From: Lachnospiraceae bacterium AF51-6-b8A
GTDB taxonomy: Bacteria; Bacillota; Clostridia; Lachnospirales; Lachnospiraceae
Reading direction: 5' to 3'
NCBI GenBank assembly: GCA_027682585.1
Contig: JAQCZH010000001.1
Location: 124,001 to 188,000, forward strand
DNA length: 64,000 nt
Shown in pieces: positions 1 through 6,686 of the stretch. The stretch's first letter is position 1. Every line of letters begins with the position of its first letter. The position numbers and the translations under genes were made by a program. A model generated the notes under the pieces. That model was not told the DNA's origin. It ran no database searches and saw nothing but the letters and a program-made list of their open reading frames with translations.

Positions 1-2
1 AC

Positions 3-197
3 ATTGAGGGGAATTCTTTTAAGGCAGGTGCGGCGATTTGCCAGAAAAAATATCAGATCAGTTTTCCGACTGCTAAACGCTGGAGGTCTAATGCAATCCG
101 GCACATTTTGGATCAATATAATAGCCCTCTGACCACTGCGCAGATACTCATGGATTCCCTTCGTAAGGAAACATCAAGCGATGACAAATATCGTTAA
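3..197 (+). CDS. C-terminal fragment of an unrecognised protein
   Basis: An open frame enters from the left edge and stops at TAA 195-197, giving about 64 residues. It is basic and helical, with a stretch (KKYQISFPTAKRW) that could be the end of a helix-turn-helix. It sits 49 nt before parA on the same strand, so it is probably the preceding gene of the same partition/replication operon. The rest of the gene is outside the window and I do not recognise the family. Confidence 0.45.
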   Translation: MEGNSFKAGAAICQKKYQISFPTAKRWRSNAIRHILDQYNSPLTTAQILMDSLRKETSSDDKYR

Positions 198-246
198 AGG
201 GAAGGTTGGAAATACGCATTCAAAAAAGAGAAGAGAGGTCTATGTG

Positions 247-1002
247 ATGAAGAAAATTGCGGTTTGGCAGATGAAGGGCGGCGTAGGAAAGACGACAATC
301 ACATTTAATCTAGGTTCTGTGCTGGCTGATCAGGGATATCGGGTGTTGTTTTTAGATCTGGATCCACAGGCGGATTTGTCGTTCTATTTTGATCAAGAAC
401 AAAATCAAAAAAGGCACAAGGTTAATCTGCAGCAACTTGTCCAAGAGAATCGATCTCTAACGGAAGGGATTCAGGAATCCAAAAGGTTTTCCAACATTTC
501 ATTTATTTACGGATCTAACGATGACATTCCTTTCTCGTCAATTATAGATTTATCGGAACGATTACAAGAGATGGAAGATCACTTTGACTATTGCCTGATC
601 GACTGTCATCCAGATGCGCATGTGGCATCTCTCAATGCTCTTGCGGCCTGTGATTTAGTTCTTGTGCCAATCCTTTTAGATAAACATTCAATCAGCAACC
701 TGAACCTGGTTGTGCGGACTTTAAATCGAGTGGAGGATCATGTTAGGAGGGGGATACCATACCGGATTATTGTTAATCAGTTACGAAGAGAAAAATGTGT
801 CTATGAGGCTTATAGGGATCTGATGATGCATCATGATTATCCTGTGCTTGAAACCGCTATCTGCAGAGAATCCAACATAAATTCAGCGCTGTCACTTTTA
901 AAGCCAATTTTCAAGCATCGAAGGAAAGCCAAGACCAGTGCCGACTTCCTGGCATTAGCAGAAGAAGTGATCAATGAGTTTAGACAGATTAAGGGCGCAT
1001 GA
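247..1002 (+). CDS. parA: ParA family ATPase (partition)
   Basis: This 251-residue protein is a ParA/Soj-type deviant-Walker ATPase that would act with the ParB just downstream to partition or stabilise the mobile element. The deviant Walker A motif KGGVGKTT is at residues 10-17, followed by DLDPQADLS near residue 40 and the Walker B-like LIDCHPDA near 120. I chose ATG 247 because GAGAGG lies about 8 nt upstream and the Walker A then starts near the N-terminus, as is usual; an upstream ATG at 181 would overlap the preceding gene. Partition genes are common on conjugative elements that replicate after excision. Confidence 0.9.
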   Translation: MKKIAVWQMKGGVGKTTITFNLGSVLADQGYRVLFLDLDPQADLSFYFDQEQNQKRHKVNLQQLVQENRSLTEGIQESKRFSNISFIYGSNDDIPFSSIIDLSERLQEMEDHFDYCLIDCHPDAHVASLNALAACDLVLVPILLDKHSISNLNLVVRTLNRVEDHVRRGIPYRIIVNQLRREKCVYEAYRDLMMHHDYPVLETAICRESNINSALSLLKPIFKHRRKAKTSADFLALAEEVINEFRQIKGA

Positions 1003-1029
1003 CTGCAGTGGTCAGGAAAGAAGGTATTT

Positions 1030-2034
1030 ATGCCAAACATGAATGATTTTTTCAGGAAGCATAGCGAAGTTACAAAGCCAACAACGATAGGAATGCATAT
1101 CCGGAACATCGATTATAGCAAGTTGATGGAGAGCTCCTATCAATACCGGGCGTTGAAGGAAGAAGATATCAAAACGCTGGCAGAATTAATTCTTTTGGAC
1201 GGTCGCATATTACAGCCATTGGTTGTAAGAAAGTCTGGAGCAGATTCTTTTGAAATTTTGGCGGGTCATAAAAGAAAGGCTGCCTGCAAATACCTGGTGG
1301 AAGAAAGAGGAGAAGAAGCCTTCCGGCTGTTACCTTGCTATATCAGCGAGTTATCAGATGTACAGGCCGAATTTGCGGTTTATTCAACAAATGGATATCA
1401 CCAAAAGACTCCCTATGAGATTATGCGTGAAATCGAAGGCATAAAGAGATTGATTTTGGAGCATCCGGAGAATTTTCCAAAATCTAAAGGTCAGAGAACA
1501 GTCGAGTTAATTGCAAGAGAGATAGGACTTACAAGAACGGTGGTATCAGAATACCAATCCATCTCTCATAACTTAGTCGAAGAGGGAAAAGATGCCCTAC
1601 AACGCGGAGAGCTGGATAAGTCCGCTGCTCTTGTTCTAGCAAAGTTACCGGAAGGGGAACAAAGAGATCTTTTGAATAAGAAGATAACAAGCTATACAGA
1701 GATAAAAAATAGCAAGAAATCAGAGAAGCGGAAAAAGAAAAATGGAAAAACCTGTCTTCAGAATTCAAAACAACCGGATTTAGATTCTGCAGATAACAAT
1801 CAAATCAAAGGTCAGATGCGGGTAGAAGATTTTCCGCAACTTATGCCGGAAAAGGGGATTCCGGGAAATGCCAGAGCGGTAGCTGACCGAACCAAAGCAG
1901 GATACAAATCCGCTCTTTGCAATGAAATCAAGAGAATACGAGAAGCTTATCGAATAGAGGATTATCAAAAAATTCGTGAGCTGTGCCAGGATGTCCTTTG
2001 GCATTGCCAAGCTCTCCTGCAGGAAAGGAAGTAA
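1030..2034 (+). CDS. parB: ParB/Spo0J family partition protein
   Basis: This 334-residue protein has the ParB N-terminal nuclease-like domain, with ILAGHKRKAA near residues 76-85 matching the ParB box II region, then a helix-turn-helix (ELIAREIGLTRTVVSEYQ) near residues 158-175. A lysine-rich linker follows, and the C-terminus (residues about 270-334) could be a dimerisation region. It is 27 nt behind parA and is its expected partner: it would bind a centromere-like site and stimulate the ATPase. I see no clear parS. Confidence 0.9.
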   Translation: MPNMNDFFRKHSEVTKPTTIGMHIRNIDYSKLMESSYQYRALKEEDIKTLAELILLDGRILQPLVVRKSGADSFEILAGHKRKAACKYLVEERGEEAFRLLPCYISELSDVQAEFAVYSTNGYHQKTPYEIMREIEGIKRLILEHPENFPKSKGQRTVELIAREIGLTRTVVSEYQSISHNLVEEGKDALQRGELDKSAALVLAKLPEGEQRDLLNKKITSYTEIKNSKKSEKRKKKNGKTCLQNSKQPDLDSADNNQIKGQMRVEDFPQLMPEKGIPGNARAVADRTKAGYKSALCNEIKRIREAYRIEDYQKIRELCQDVLWHCQALLQERK

Positions 2035-2037
2035 GCG

Positions 2038-2208
2038 ATGAAGAAGAAATTAGTACAGAAATTATTGCTTGTCATTGCGCTTTGCGCAGGAGAGATTGCG
2101 TTAAATTATCTTCCCCAGTCCGATTTTTCTATTTGGATTTCCTTTCTCAAAGTGATTATTTTGATCGTACTGGTCTATCTCCTTGTTAAAAATGGGGAAA
2201 AGAAGTAG
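2038..2208 (+). CDS. small membrane protein, 56 aa
   Basis: ATG 2038 is 3 nt after the parB stop, and the frame runs to TAG 2206-2208. The 56 residues form two hydrophobic helices (LLLVIALCAGEIAL and FLKVIILIVLVYLLV) flanked by lysines, so it is a small two-pass membrane protein. Its position makes translational coupling with parB likely. I do not recognise the family. Small hydrophobic proteins are frequent in conjugative elements, and a toxin or secretion accessory role cannot be separated by sequence alone. Confidence 0.6.
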   Translation: MKKKLVQKLLLVIALCAGEIALNYLPQSDFSIWISFLKVIILIVLVYLLVKNGEKK

Positions 2209-2237
2209 GGAGAAAGAGATGGAGGAGAGACAACAAG

Positions 2238-2597
2238 ATGGAAGAAATTGATAAAACAGATTTTATTACCGGAAAAAGGCCAATCGGCGGCAACTTTATT
2301 CATATTCAAGCAGACCTTGTAACAGATCCTCTGTATCAAGATTTGTCGTTTGAGACACGAATGATTTATGGAATATTGCTCGATTTGACTTATATAAAAG
2401 GTAAGCAAGATAAAACAAAGAGACGATATTTACCCTTTTCGTCCAAGCATGTATGCAGCATCGCAAAATGTGGTCAGCAAAAAGCACAGAAGATTTTATC
2501 AGACCTGGAAGAGAAAAATTTGATTTCAAGACAAAAGACGGCTTCAGGAAATATTCATTTGTATGTTAAATATGTTAAAGAAAGTGATCAAACGTAA
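2238..2597 (+). CDS. RepA N-terminal-like replication/DNA-binding protein
   Basis: This 119-residue protein resembles the winged-helix domain of RepA_N replication initiators: a strand region FIHIQADLVTDPLYQDLSFETRMIYGIL, then a helix-turn-helix (SIAKCGQQKAQKILSDLEEKNLIS). AGGAGAG precedes ATG 2238. It is short compared with a full initiator, and the next gene begins 4 nt after its stop, so the two may form a split or paired replication/regulatory module. The assignment rests on fold resemblance and context. Confidence 0.6.
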   Translation: MEEIDKTDFITGKRPIGGNFIHIQADLVTDPLYQDLSFETRMIYGILLDLTYIKGKQDKTKRRYLPFSSKHVCSIAKCGQQKAQKILSDLEEKNLISRQKTASGNIHLYVKYVKESDQT

Positions 2598-2600
2598 AAC

Positions 2601-3887
2601 ATGAGTGAAATTATTCGCGTCAATCGAACCCATAATTATACAGTGATGAGTAATACGCATTTAAGAGATAAAAGTCTGTCGCTAAAAGCTTGTGGACTCC
2701 TGTCGAAGATCTTAAGTTTGCCAGACAACTGGAGTTACTCTGTTGCTGGTTTGTCGGCCATCTGCAAGGAAGGAAAGGCTTCTGTCGCATCTGCCATCAA
2801 CGAGCTGATTATTGCCGGATACATTATCCGCAGTCGAGAGCGCGCTAAGAATGGTCAATTGTCTAACGTGGTTTATAACATTTTTGAAGAACCCCAGACC
2901 AATCAAAAAAAGCGAGAAATTGTACCTGTTGATGGATTTGCTGCTGACTCTATTTTTGATTATTTTTCCGCAGAAGAGTGGGATAATCAGGTGGAGGAAA
3001 AAGATAGAGCGGATCATGAAATGTTGAGGGATGAGACAAAGCAAAAAGACGCGACGGAGGCAAAGAAAGAGAGCATGGTCATTAAAAATGCCAATAATGT
3101 CATCACAGAGAGTGTAAGATCAAAAGTAACAAATAAAAAGGAGGAGGTAAAAGCGAAGAAAAAGCCAGACAATGATTTACCACGATTGGGTTTTCCAGAC
3201 ATGGAAAATCAGCGAATGGCTCAAAGCCAGGAAAATCAAGGGGTTGAGGAGGGACAAATCAAGAAAAAGCCAAATAATGATTTACCACGATTGGGTTTTC
3301 CAGATCTGGATTTTCGACCACAATTAAATACTAAAGAATTAAATACTAGTATATCTAAGACCATACATACCATACCTACAGGAGGAGTCAATAACACAAA
3401 AGGAAAACAGGAGTGTAAGGTCAGCCAGTCACAGGAGACGGATATAGAGACGCAGTACAGGTATGTCAGAGACCGTCTCTGTGATAACATGAATTATCCA
3501 ACTCTCTGCAAGGATTACCGCAAAGAGAGAGTAGATGCGGTTTTAGAGGTAATGCTTGATGTCTTCTTCCAGACGTCAGATACTGTAACTATCAGCAAGG
3601 ATGAGAGAAGACCCATCGGAATTGTCCGCAAGGTATTTCTCTCTCTGAGAGAGGAGCACATCAGAGCGGTTTTAGAAGCTTTAACCCATCCCAGGAGTAA
3701 GATATACAACCACAGGAAATTCATACTTGCACTACTGTATCGATCGGTATCTCTGGCGGTTTTAGATGATTATGTGGTCGACCCGATTTTGCAGGAAACA
3801 AGGAATAAAAGCAAAAACCGATTTCACAACTTCCGATCGGGAGATTATGACATAGCTTGGCTAGAACGAAAATTGTTCAAAAATTAG
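2601..3887 (+). CDS. winged-helix replication protein with DUF6017-like C-terminus
   Basis: This 428-residue protein begins with a winged helix typical of RepA/DnaD-like element proteins (ACGLLSKILSLPDNW, then SAICKEGKASVASAINEL, residues 28-80). A long charged linker (about 110-280) holds a duplicated segment KKKPxNDLPRLGFPD. The C-terminal region (about 290-400, with RDRLCDNMNYPTLCKDYR) matches the DUF6017 type found beside replication genes of Clostridia conjugative elements. ATG 2601 lies 4 nt after the previous stop with no clear Shine-Dalgarno, suggesting coupled translation. A role in element replication is likely but unproven. Confidence 0.75.
   Translation: MSEIIRVNRTHNYTVMSNTHLRDKSLSLKACGLLSKILSLPDNWSYSVAGLSAICKEGKASVASAINELIIAGYIIRSRERAKNGQLSNVVYNIFEEPQTNQKKREIVPVDGFAADSIFDYFSAEEWDNQVEEKDRADHEMLRDETKQKDATEAKKESMVIKNANNVITESVRSKVTNKKEEVKAKKKPDNDLPRLGFPDMENQRMAQSQENQGVEEGQIKKKPNNDLPRLGFPDLDFRPQLNTKELNTSISKTIHTIPTGGVNNTKGKQECKVSQSQETDIETQYRYVRDRLCDNMNYPTLCKDYRKERVDAVLEVMLDVFFQTSDTVTISKDERRPIGIVRKVFLSLREEHIRAVLEALTHPRSKIYNHRKFILALLYRSVSLAVLDDYVVDPILQETRNKSKNRFHNFRSGDYDIAWLERKLFKN
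3156..3304 (+). repeat. internal 44-bp direct repeat pair
   Basis: Two near-identical 44-bp segments, 3156-3199 and 3261-3304, lie inside the DUF6017-type gene. Each encodes KKKPxNDLPRLGFPD. They are 105 bp apart in the same frame and sit in the low-complexity linker. In-frame duplication of a short motif suggests a repeated binding peptide or slippage. Confidence 0.8.
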
Positions 3888-3900
3888 CAATATATTTTAC

Positions 3901-3917
3901 GTGCCGGATTCTGGCAC
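3901..3917 (+). repeat. dispersed hairpin copy 1
   Basis: GTGCCGGATTCTGGCAC forms 7 pairs around a 3-nt loop, with one G-U pair (G3906-U3912). It sits 15 nt before ATG 3933, directly ahead of the Shine-Dalgarno AAGGGGG. Part of the 13-copy family described in the findings. Confidence 0.85.
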
Positions 3918-3932
3918 AGAAAGGGGGATGTA

Positions 3933-4370
3933 ATGGAAATGCCGATGATGCGAAAACTGGATATCAACTATGAATACCCGGATTTGGAGGCCAGAATAGA
4001 CGATCTGGTGAATGCTGTGAACCGGCAAGAGTCACCAGATAAGATCCGCTACTTTCTGCAGAATTTGGAATTTAATCTTGATCTTTATGAGCAGAGTGGG
4101 CGAATCAGCAACGATCTGGCGCAGATTCTGCGCAAATACTACAAAGAGCATACTGTTGATGTTATGGTACAGCGCAGTCGCTATATTCCCCCAGAGACAG
4201 AGCAAATGTTGTATCATATGGCTATAGAGCAGGAGAAAAAAAAGAGCAATATTTTCGTTCGGATCTTAAAGGGAATAGGCAAGGTCTTTATCGTATGCTT
4301 TAAGGCTTGGTGGGCGCTCCAGAAGATCATTCTGAAAATTTTCCTTTTTCCGTTCTTTTGGTGGCTTTGA
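3933..4370 (+). CDS. hypothetical protein with hydrophobic C-terminus, 145 aa
   Basis: I do not recognise this family. Residues 1-100 are soluble and acidic/helical (DLEARIDDLVNAVN, IRYFLQNLEFNLDLYEQ). The last 40 residues are lysine-rich then strongly aromatic/hydrophobic (FVRILKGIGKVFIVCFKAWW, ending FPFFWWL), consistent with a membrane anchor. AAGGGGG at 3921-3927 gives a good start at ATG 3933. It is preceded by hairpin copy 1 and followed by hairpin copy 2, so it may be its own translation unit in the operon. Confidence 0.6.
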   Translation: MEMPMMRKLDINYEYPDLEARIDDLVNAVNRQESPDKIRYFLQNLEFNLDLYEQSGRISNDLAQILRKYYKEHTVDVMVQRSRYIPPETEQMLYHMAIEQEKKKSNIFVRILKGIGKVFIVCFKAWWALQKIILKIFLFPFFWWL

Positions 4371-4384
4371 AGGAGCTGATTTGC

Positions 4385-4401
4385 GTGCCGGATTCCGGCA
4401 C
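4385..4401 (+). repeat. dispersed hairpin copy 2
   Basis: GTGCCGGATTCCGGCAC, perfect stem extended by a further C-G pair on each side (4384-4402). It lies 14 nt before ATG 4416 of the antitoxin gene, ahead of the Shine-Dalgarno GGAAAGGG. Confidence 0.88.
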
Positions 4402-4415
4402 GGGAAAGGGATATT

Positions 4416-4592
4416 ATGATTTTAGAAAATACACAAAAAAACAGAGAAATAAAAAAAGTTGTCGCAACGATGGCAATAGAAGATATGTATTTCAGCGAGG
4501 ATTTTCTCAATGAGATTGTAAAAATATCAAAAGGAGAAAAGACATATGAGGAACTCCGTCAGGAGGTAATAAAAAAATATGCCAGATTCTAA
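4416..4592 (+). CDS. VbhA-like antitoxin of the Fic system
   Basis: This 58-residue gene precedes and overlaps the Fic gene by 14 nt, the usual VbhA-VbhT layout. It is a small helical protein containing TMAIED at residues 18-23, which fits the Fic-inhibitory motif (S/T)xxxE(G/N) except for Asp in the last place; the Glu is the residue expected to obstruct ATP binding in the partner. The second half (SEDFLNEIVKISKGEKTYEE) matches the VbhA pattern. It has Shine-Dalgarno GGAAAGGG and hairpin copy 2 upstream. The family call comes from motif and context. Confidence 0.75.
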   Translation: MILENTQKNREIKKVVATMAIEDMYFSEDFLNEIVKISKGEKTYEELRQEVIKKYARF

Positions 4593-5424
4593 GTATTGTT
4601 ATCCAGGAACGGAAGTTTTGATCAATAAACTGAATATAATGGATGCCTTTGATCTTTTTAAAGCAGAAAAAGATTTAACTTATATTCGGGTACAGGAACT
4701 ACAGGATAATCCGATAGCAGGAGAGTTCGATTTTGCGCATTTAAAAGCAATTCATAGGTATATCTTTCAAGATATATATGAATGGGCTGGTATCTCTCGT
4801 ACAGTTGAAATAGGTAAGGGGAATCTTTTCTGTACAGTTGCCTGTATTCAAGATTACGCAAACTCAGTTTTTAAAAAGTATTTTGCATTGTGTTATGCTG
4901 CAAAGGATGATTTTGATGATTTTGTAAGAGTGTTCGCAGATAATTATGGTGATCTTAATGCTCTACATCCATTTCGTGAGGGTAATGGTCGCGCACAAAG
5001 AGAGTTTGCAAGGCTTGTTTGCTTAGCTTGCGGATATGATTTTGATTTGTCTTGTACAACACATGCAGAAATGTTGGCGGCGAGTAAGATTAGCTTTAAT
5101 AAAGGAGATAGCACCGCATTTATCAAGATCTTTTCCAAAGCTCTGTCCCCACATATGGAGGGAGATAGGGAGTATAAATATCTGCAAATTTTGTCAATGG
5201 ACGATCTTTCGATGACCTCATCCACCGTCTATGCTTATGAGGAATATAGTGAATCCAAAGTATCTGAACTTTACAAAGGATTATATGAGGCAAAGATCAA
5301 TAAAATGGAGGCTGAAAAGGCAATTAGTGATGCAAATGCAGCGCTGTCCAAGGGACAGCAAATCAAGATCAAACACAATATTGACGTTGAAAACGAGCAA
5401 CCGGATAAGAAGTTATCACTCTAA
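4579..5424 (+). CDS. Fic domain toxin (protein AMPylase)
   Basis: This 281-residue protein has an intact Fic motif, HPFREGNGRAQ, near residues 133-143, preceded by the helices and flap typical of the fold (FDFAHLKAIHRYIFQDIYEWAG at about 50-72). Fic enzymes transfer AMP from ATP to hydroxyl side chains of target proteins; such toxins often hit topoisomerases. The C-terminal 80 residues after the Fic core are charged and probably coiled-coil. It overlaps the small upstream antitoxin gene, so the pair likely acts as an element-maintenance toxin-antitoxin module. Confidence 0.88.
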   Translation: MPDSKYCYPGTEVLINKLNIMDAFDLFKAEKDLTYIRVQELQDNPIAGEFDFAHLKAIHRYIFQDIYEWAGISRTVEIGKGNLFCTVACIQDYANSVFKKYFALCYAAKDDFDDFVRVFADNYGDLNALHPFREGNGRAQREFARLVCLACGYDFDLSCTTHAEMLAASKISFNKGDSTAFIKIFSKALSPHMEGDREYKYLQILSMDDLSMTSSTVYAYEEYSESKVSELYKGLYEAKINKMEAEKAISDANAALSKGQQIKIKHNIDVENEQPDKKLSL

Positions 5425-5454
5425 ATGGCCACAATATAGGAAAGGAAGTAAGAT

Positions 5455-6207
5455 ATGAAAGGAAAATTAGCGGAAACGTTGCGAGAATTGGCAGAGACTA
5501 TCAAAGCAAATAAGATCAGGGTCGTGATTGGTGCCGTTCTGATTGTCCTTTTACTTGCGGGAAGTATGGGAGTAGCTGTACTGAGCCAGAAGAAATCGTC
5601 TGCCAAGGTGACGGAACATCAGAACACAGTAAAGCAAGTGAATGATGCTGAGAAACCAAAAGAGCAACCACAAACATCCAAAGAAACGGTGCTGACAACT
5701 GTAGAGGGTCAGAATCAGCCACAAGAGACTCCCGATGGACAAAATGCTACAGAACAGTCTGGAGAGTTACAGAAAGCTTCCGGACAAGTGAAAAAGAGCC
5801 AGGAAGTTTCCAACAGTAATCCAACAACGGAAAAAGCAAATCAGTCAGAAAATGCTAAGCCCGCTGCATCCGGACGATCAAGCCAGAAAAAGCCGATCTA
5901 TAAAACAATTCACCACGAGGCAGTGACGGAAAGTCGCTATGTGATTGACCAGAAAGCCTGGGACGAACCCATCTGGAAAAAAAGACCTGTGTGGGTTTCT
6001 GGAAAGGGTAAGAAATTTTATTCTGCAGATGCATATAACAAGTATGTGGACGATCTTATGGACAGAGGAGATTATAGCGATGGCTCTGGATCCATTCAGT
6101 ACGAAAAATATCAGGACGGTGTTAAGCATCATCCTGAACGAGGTCATAATGAGACCATAGTGGTTAAGCCTGCCTGGGATGAAACAGTCATCGTTGGATG
6201 GGAATAA
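5455..6207 (+). CDS. membrane-anchored extracytoplasmic protein with WD-type repeats
   Basis: This 250-residue protein has a single membrane helix (VVIGAVLIVLLLAGSMGVAVL, residues about 24-44), a low-complexity Gln/Glu/Thr-rich spacer to about 140, and a C-terminal domain. That domain contains two related units: VIDQKAWDEPIWK near 162-174 and VVKPAWDETVIVGWE at the end. Similar AWDEP-type domains occur in Lachnospiraceae surface proteins. It follows the Fic gene by 30 nt with AGGAAAGGAAG upstream. The function is unknown; an exposed surface role is inferred. Confidence 0.6.
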   Translation: MKGKLAETLRELAETIKANKIRVVIGAVLIVLLLAGSMGVAVLSQKKSSAKVTEHQNTVKQVNDAEKPKEQPQTSKETVLTTVEGQNQPQETPDGQNATEQSGELQKASGQVKKSQEVSNSNPTTEKANQSENAKPAASGRSSQKKPIYKTIHHEAVTESRYVIDQKAWDEPIWKKRPVWVSGKGKKFYSADAYNKYVDDLMDRGDYSDGSGSIQYEKYQDGVKHHPERGHNETIVVKPAWDETVIVGWE

Positions 6208-6286
6208 GGATGAAGAAAACAAAAGAAATTTCTGTGTCAAGAGCATAAGTTGACAGTTAGGCTCACTACTTTTTAAAAATAAGACA

Positions 6287-6325
6287 GGCAAAAACAAAAG
6301 AAGTCATACTTCTTTTGTTTTTGCC
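6287..6325 (+). terminator. long perfect hairpin after the 5455-6207 gene
   Basis: Eighteen bases at 6287-6304 are the exact reverse complement of 6308-6325, with a 3-nt loop. The stem ends contain A/T runs rather than a following U tract. Probable transcription terminator or RNA-stabilising structure for the preceding operon. Confidence 0.7.
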
Positions 6326-6387
6326 ATTAGCCACTGCCTAAGTTTACCTTGTTTTATCAAACAATTCATATCTGCATTATGCATACA

Positions 6388-6437
6388 ATGATCCCAAATG
6401 ATCCTAGATGATACCTCTCAGGTTTGGTATGATAAAC
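6388..6437 (+). promoter_or_regulatory. 10-bp-phased triple repeat, copy A, with promoter-like core
   Basis: Three repeats start at 6388, 6398 and 6408: ATGATCC, ATGATCC, ATGATAC. They are spaced exactly 10 bp apart, one helical turn. AGGTTTGG and a -10-like TATGAT (6428-6433) follow. The same 50-bp block recurs at 24561-24610 with 40/50 identity and no gaps. No good -35 box is present, which fits an activator-dependent promoter; the activator is unknown. Confidence 0.65.
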
Positions 6438-6463
6438 TCGTCAAAAGAATAAATAAAAGCGAT

Positions 6464-6501
6464 TGAAAAAGCAGGCATCTGGTTTGGAGCCTGCTTTTTC
6501 A
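6464..6501 (+). terminator. terminator-like hairpin in the adhesin leader
   Basis: The arms TGAAAAAGCAGGC (6464-6476) and GCCTGCTTTTTCA (6489-6501) pair perfectly around a 12-nt loop. With the second terminator 45 nt downstream, it could attenuate transcription from the phased-repeat promoter into the adhesin gene. Confidence 0.6.
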
Positions 6502-6545
6502 TATAGGTTTACAAGTTCTGCTAATCTATAGGGGTATTAGAAGAG

Positions 6546-6570
6546 GAGTCTGCTGAGCAGGCTCTTTTTT
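6546..6570 (+). terminator. intrinsic terminator upstream of the adhesin gene
   Basis: GAGTCTGC pairs with GCAGGCTC around a TGA loop, with one G-U pair, and is followed by six T (6565-6570). This is a textbook rho-independent terminator placed between the candidate promoter at 6388-6437 and the adhesin start at 6687. Confidence 0.8.
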
Positions 6571-6593
6571 CATGCCGTAAGAAGGAGAATGGA

Positions 6594-6683
6594 ATGTGTC
6601 AAAGGAGAGCGCCGCCTCAGGCAAATTGGCAAGAAAAAGATGATGGAATATGTGTCGGATTCCGGCACGTAGATGAAAGGTGA
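6594..6683 (+). CDS. candidate 29-aa leader peptide before the adhesin
   Basis: ATG 6594 has AAGGAG at 6582-6587 with 6-nt spacing and reads 29 codons to TGA 6681-6683, three nt before the adhesin ATG 6687. The stop lies inside the adhesin Shine-Dalgarno (AAAGGTGA), so the two could be translationally coupled. The frame passes through hairpin copy 3. It may be chance; there is no recognised homolog. Confidence 0.3.
   Translation: MCQRRAPPQANWQEKDDGICVGFRHVDER
6652..6668 (+). repeat. dispersed hairpin copy 3
   Basis: GTGTCGGATTCCGGCAC, 7 pairs with one U-G wobble (U6655-G6665). It lies 18 nt before the adhesin ATG 6687. The whole leader 6652-6689 is nearly identical to 25833-25870 (2 differences in 38 nt). 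Confidence 0.85.
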
Positions 6684-6686
6684 CAT

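Noticed and set aside
90..112. GCAATCCGGCACAT in the partial first gene resembles one arm of the dispersed hairpin
   Set aside because: Only one arm is present; no matching 5' arm, no following start codon.
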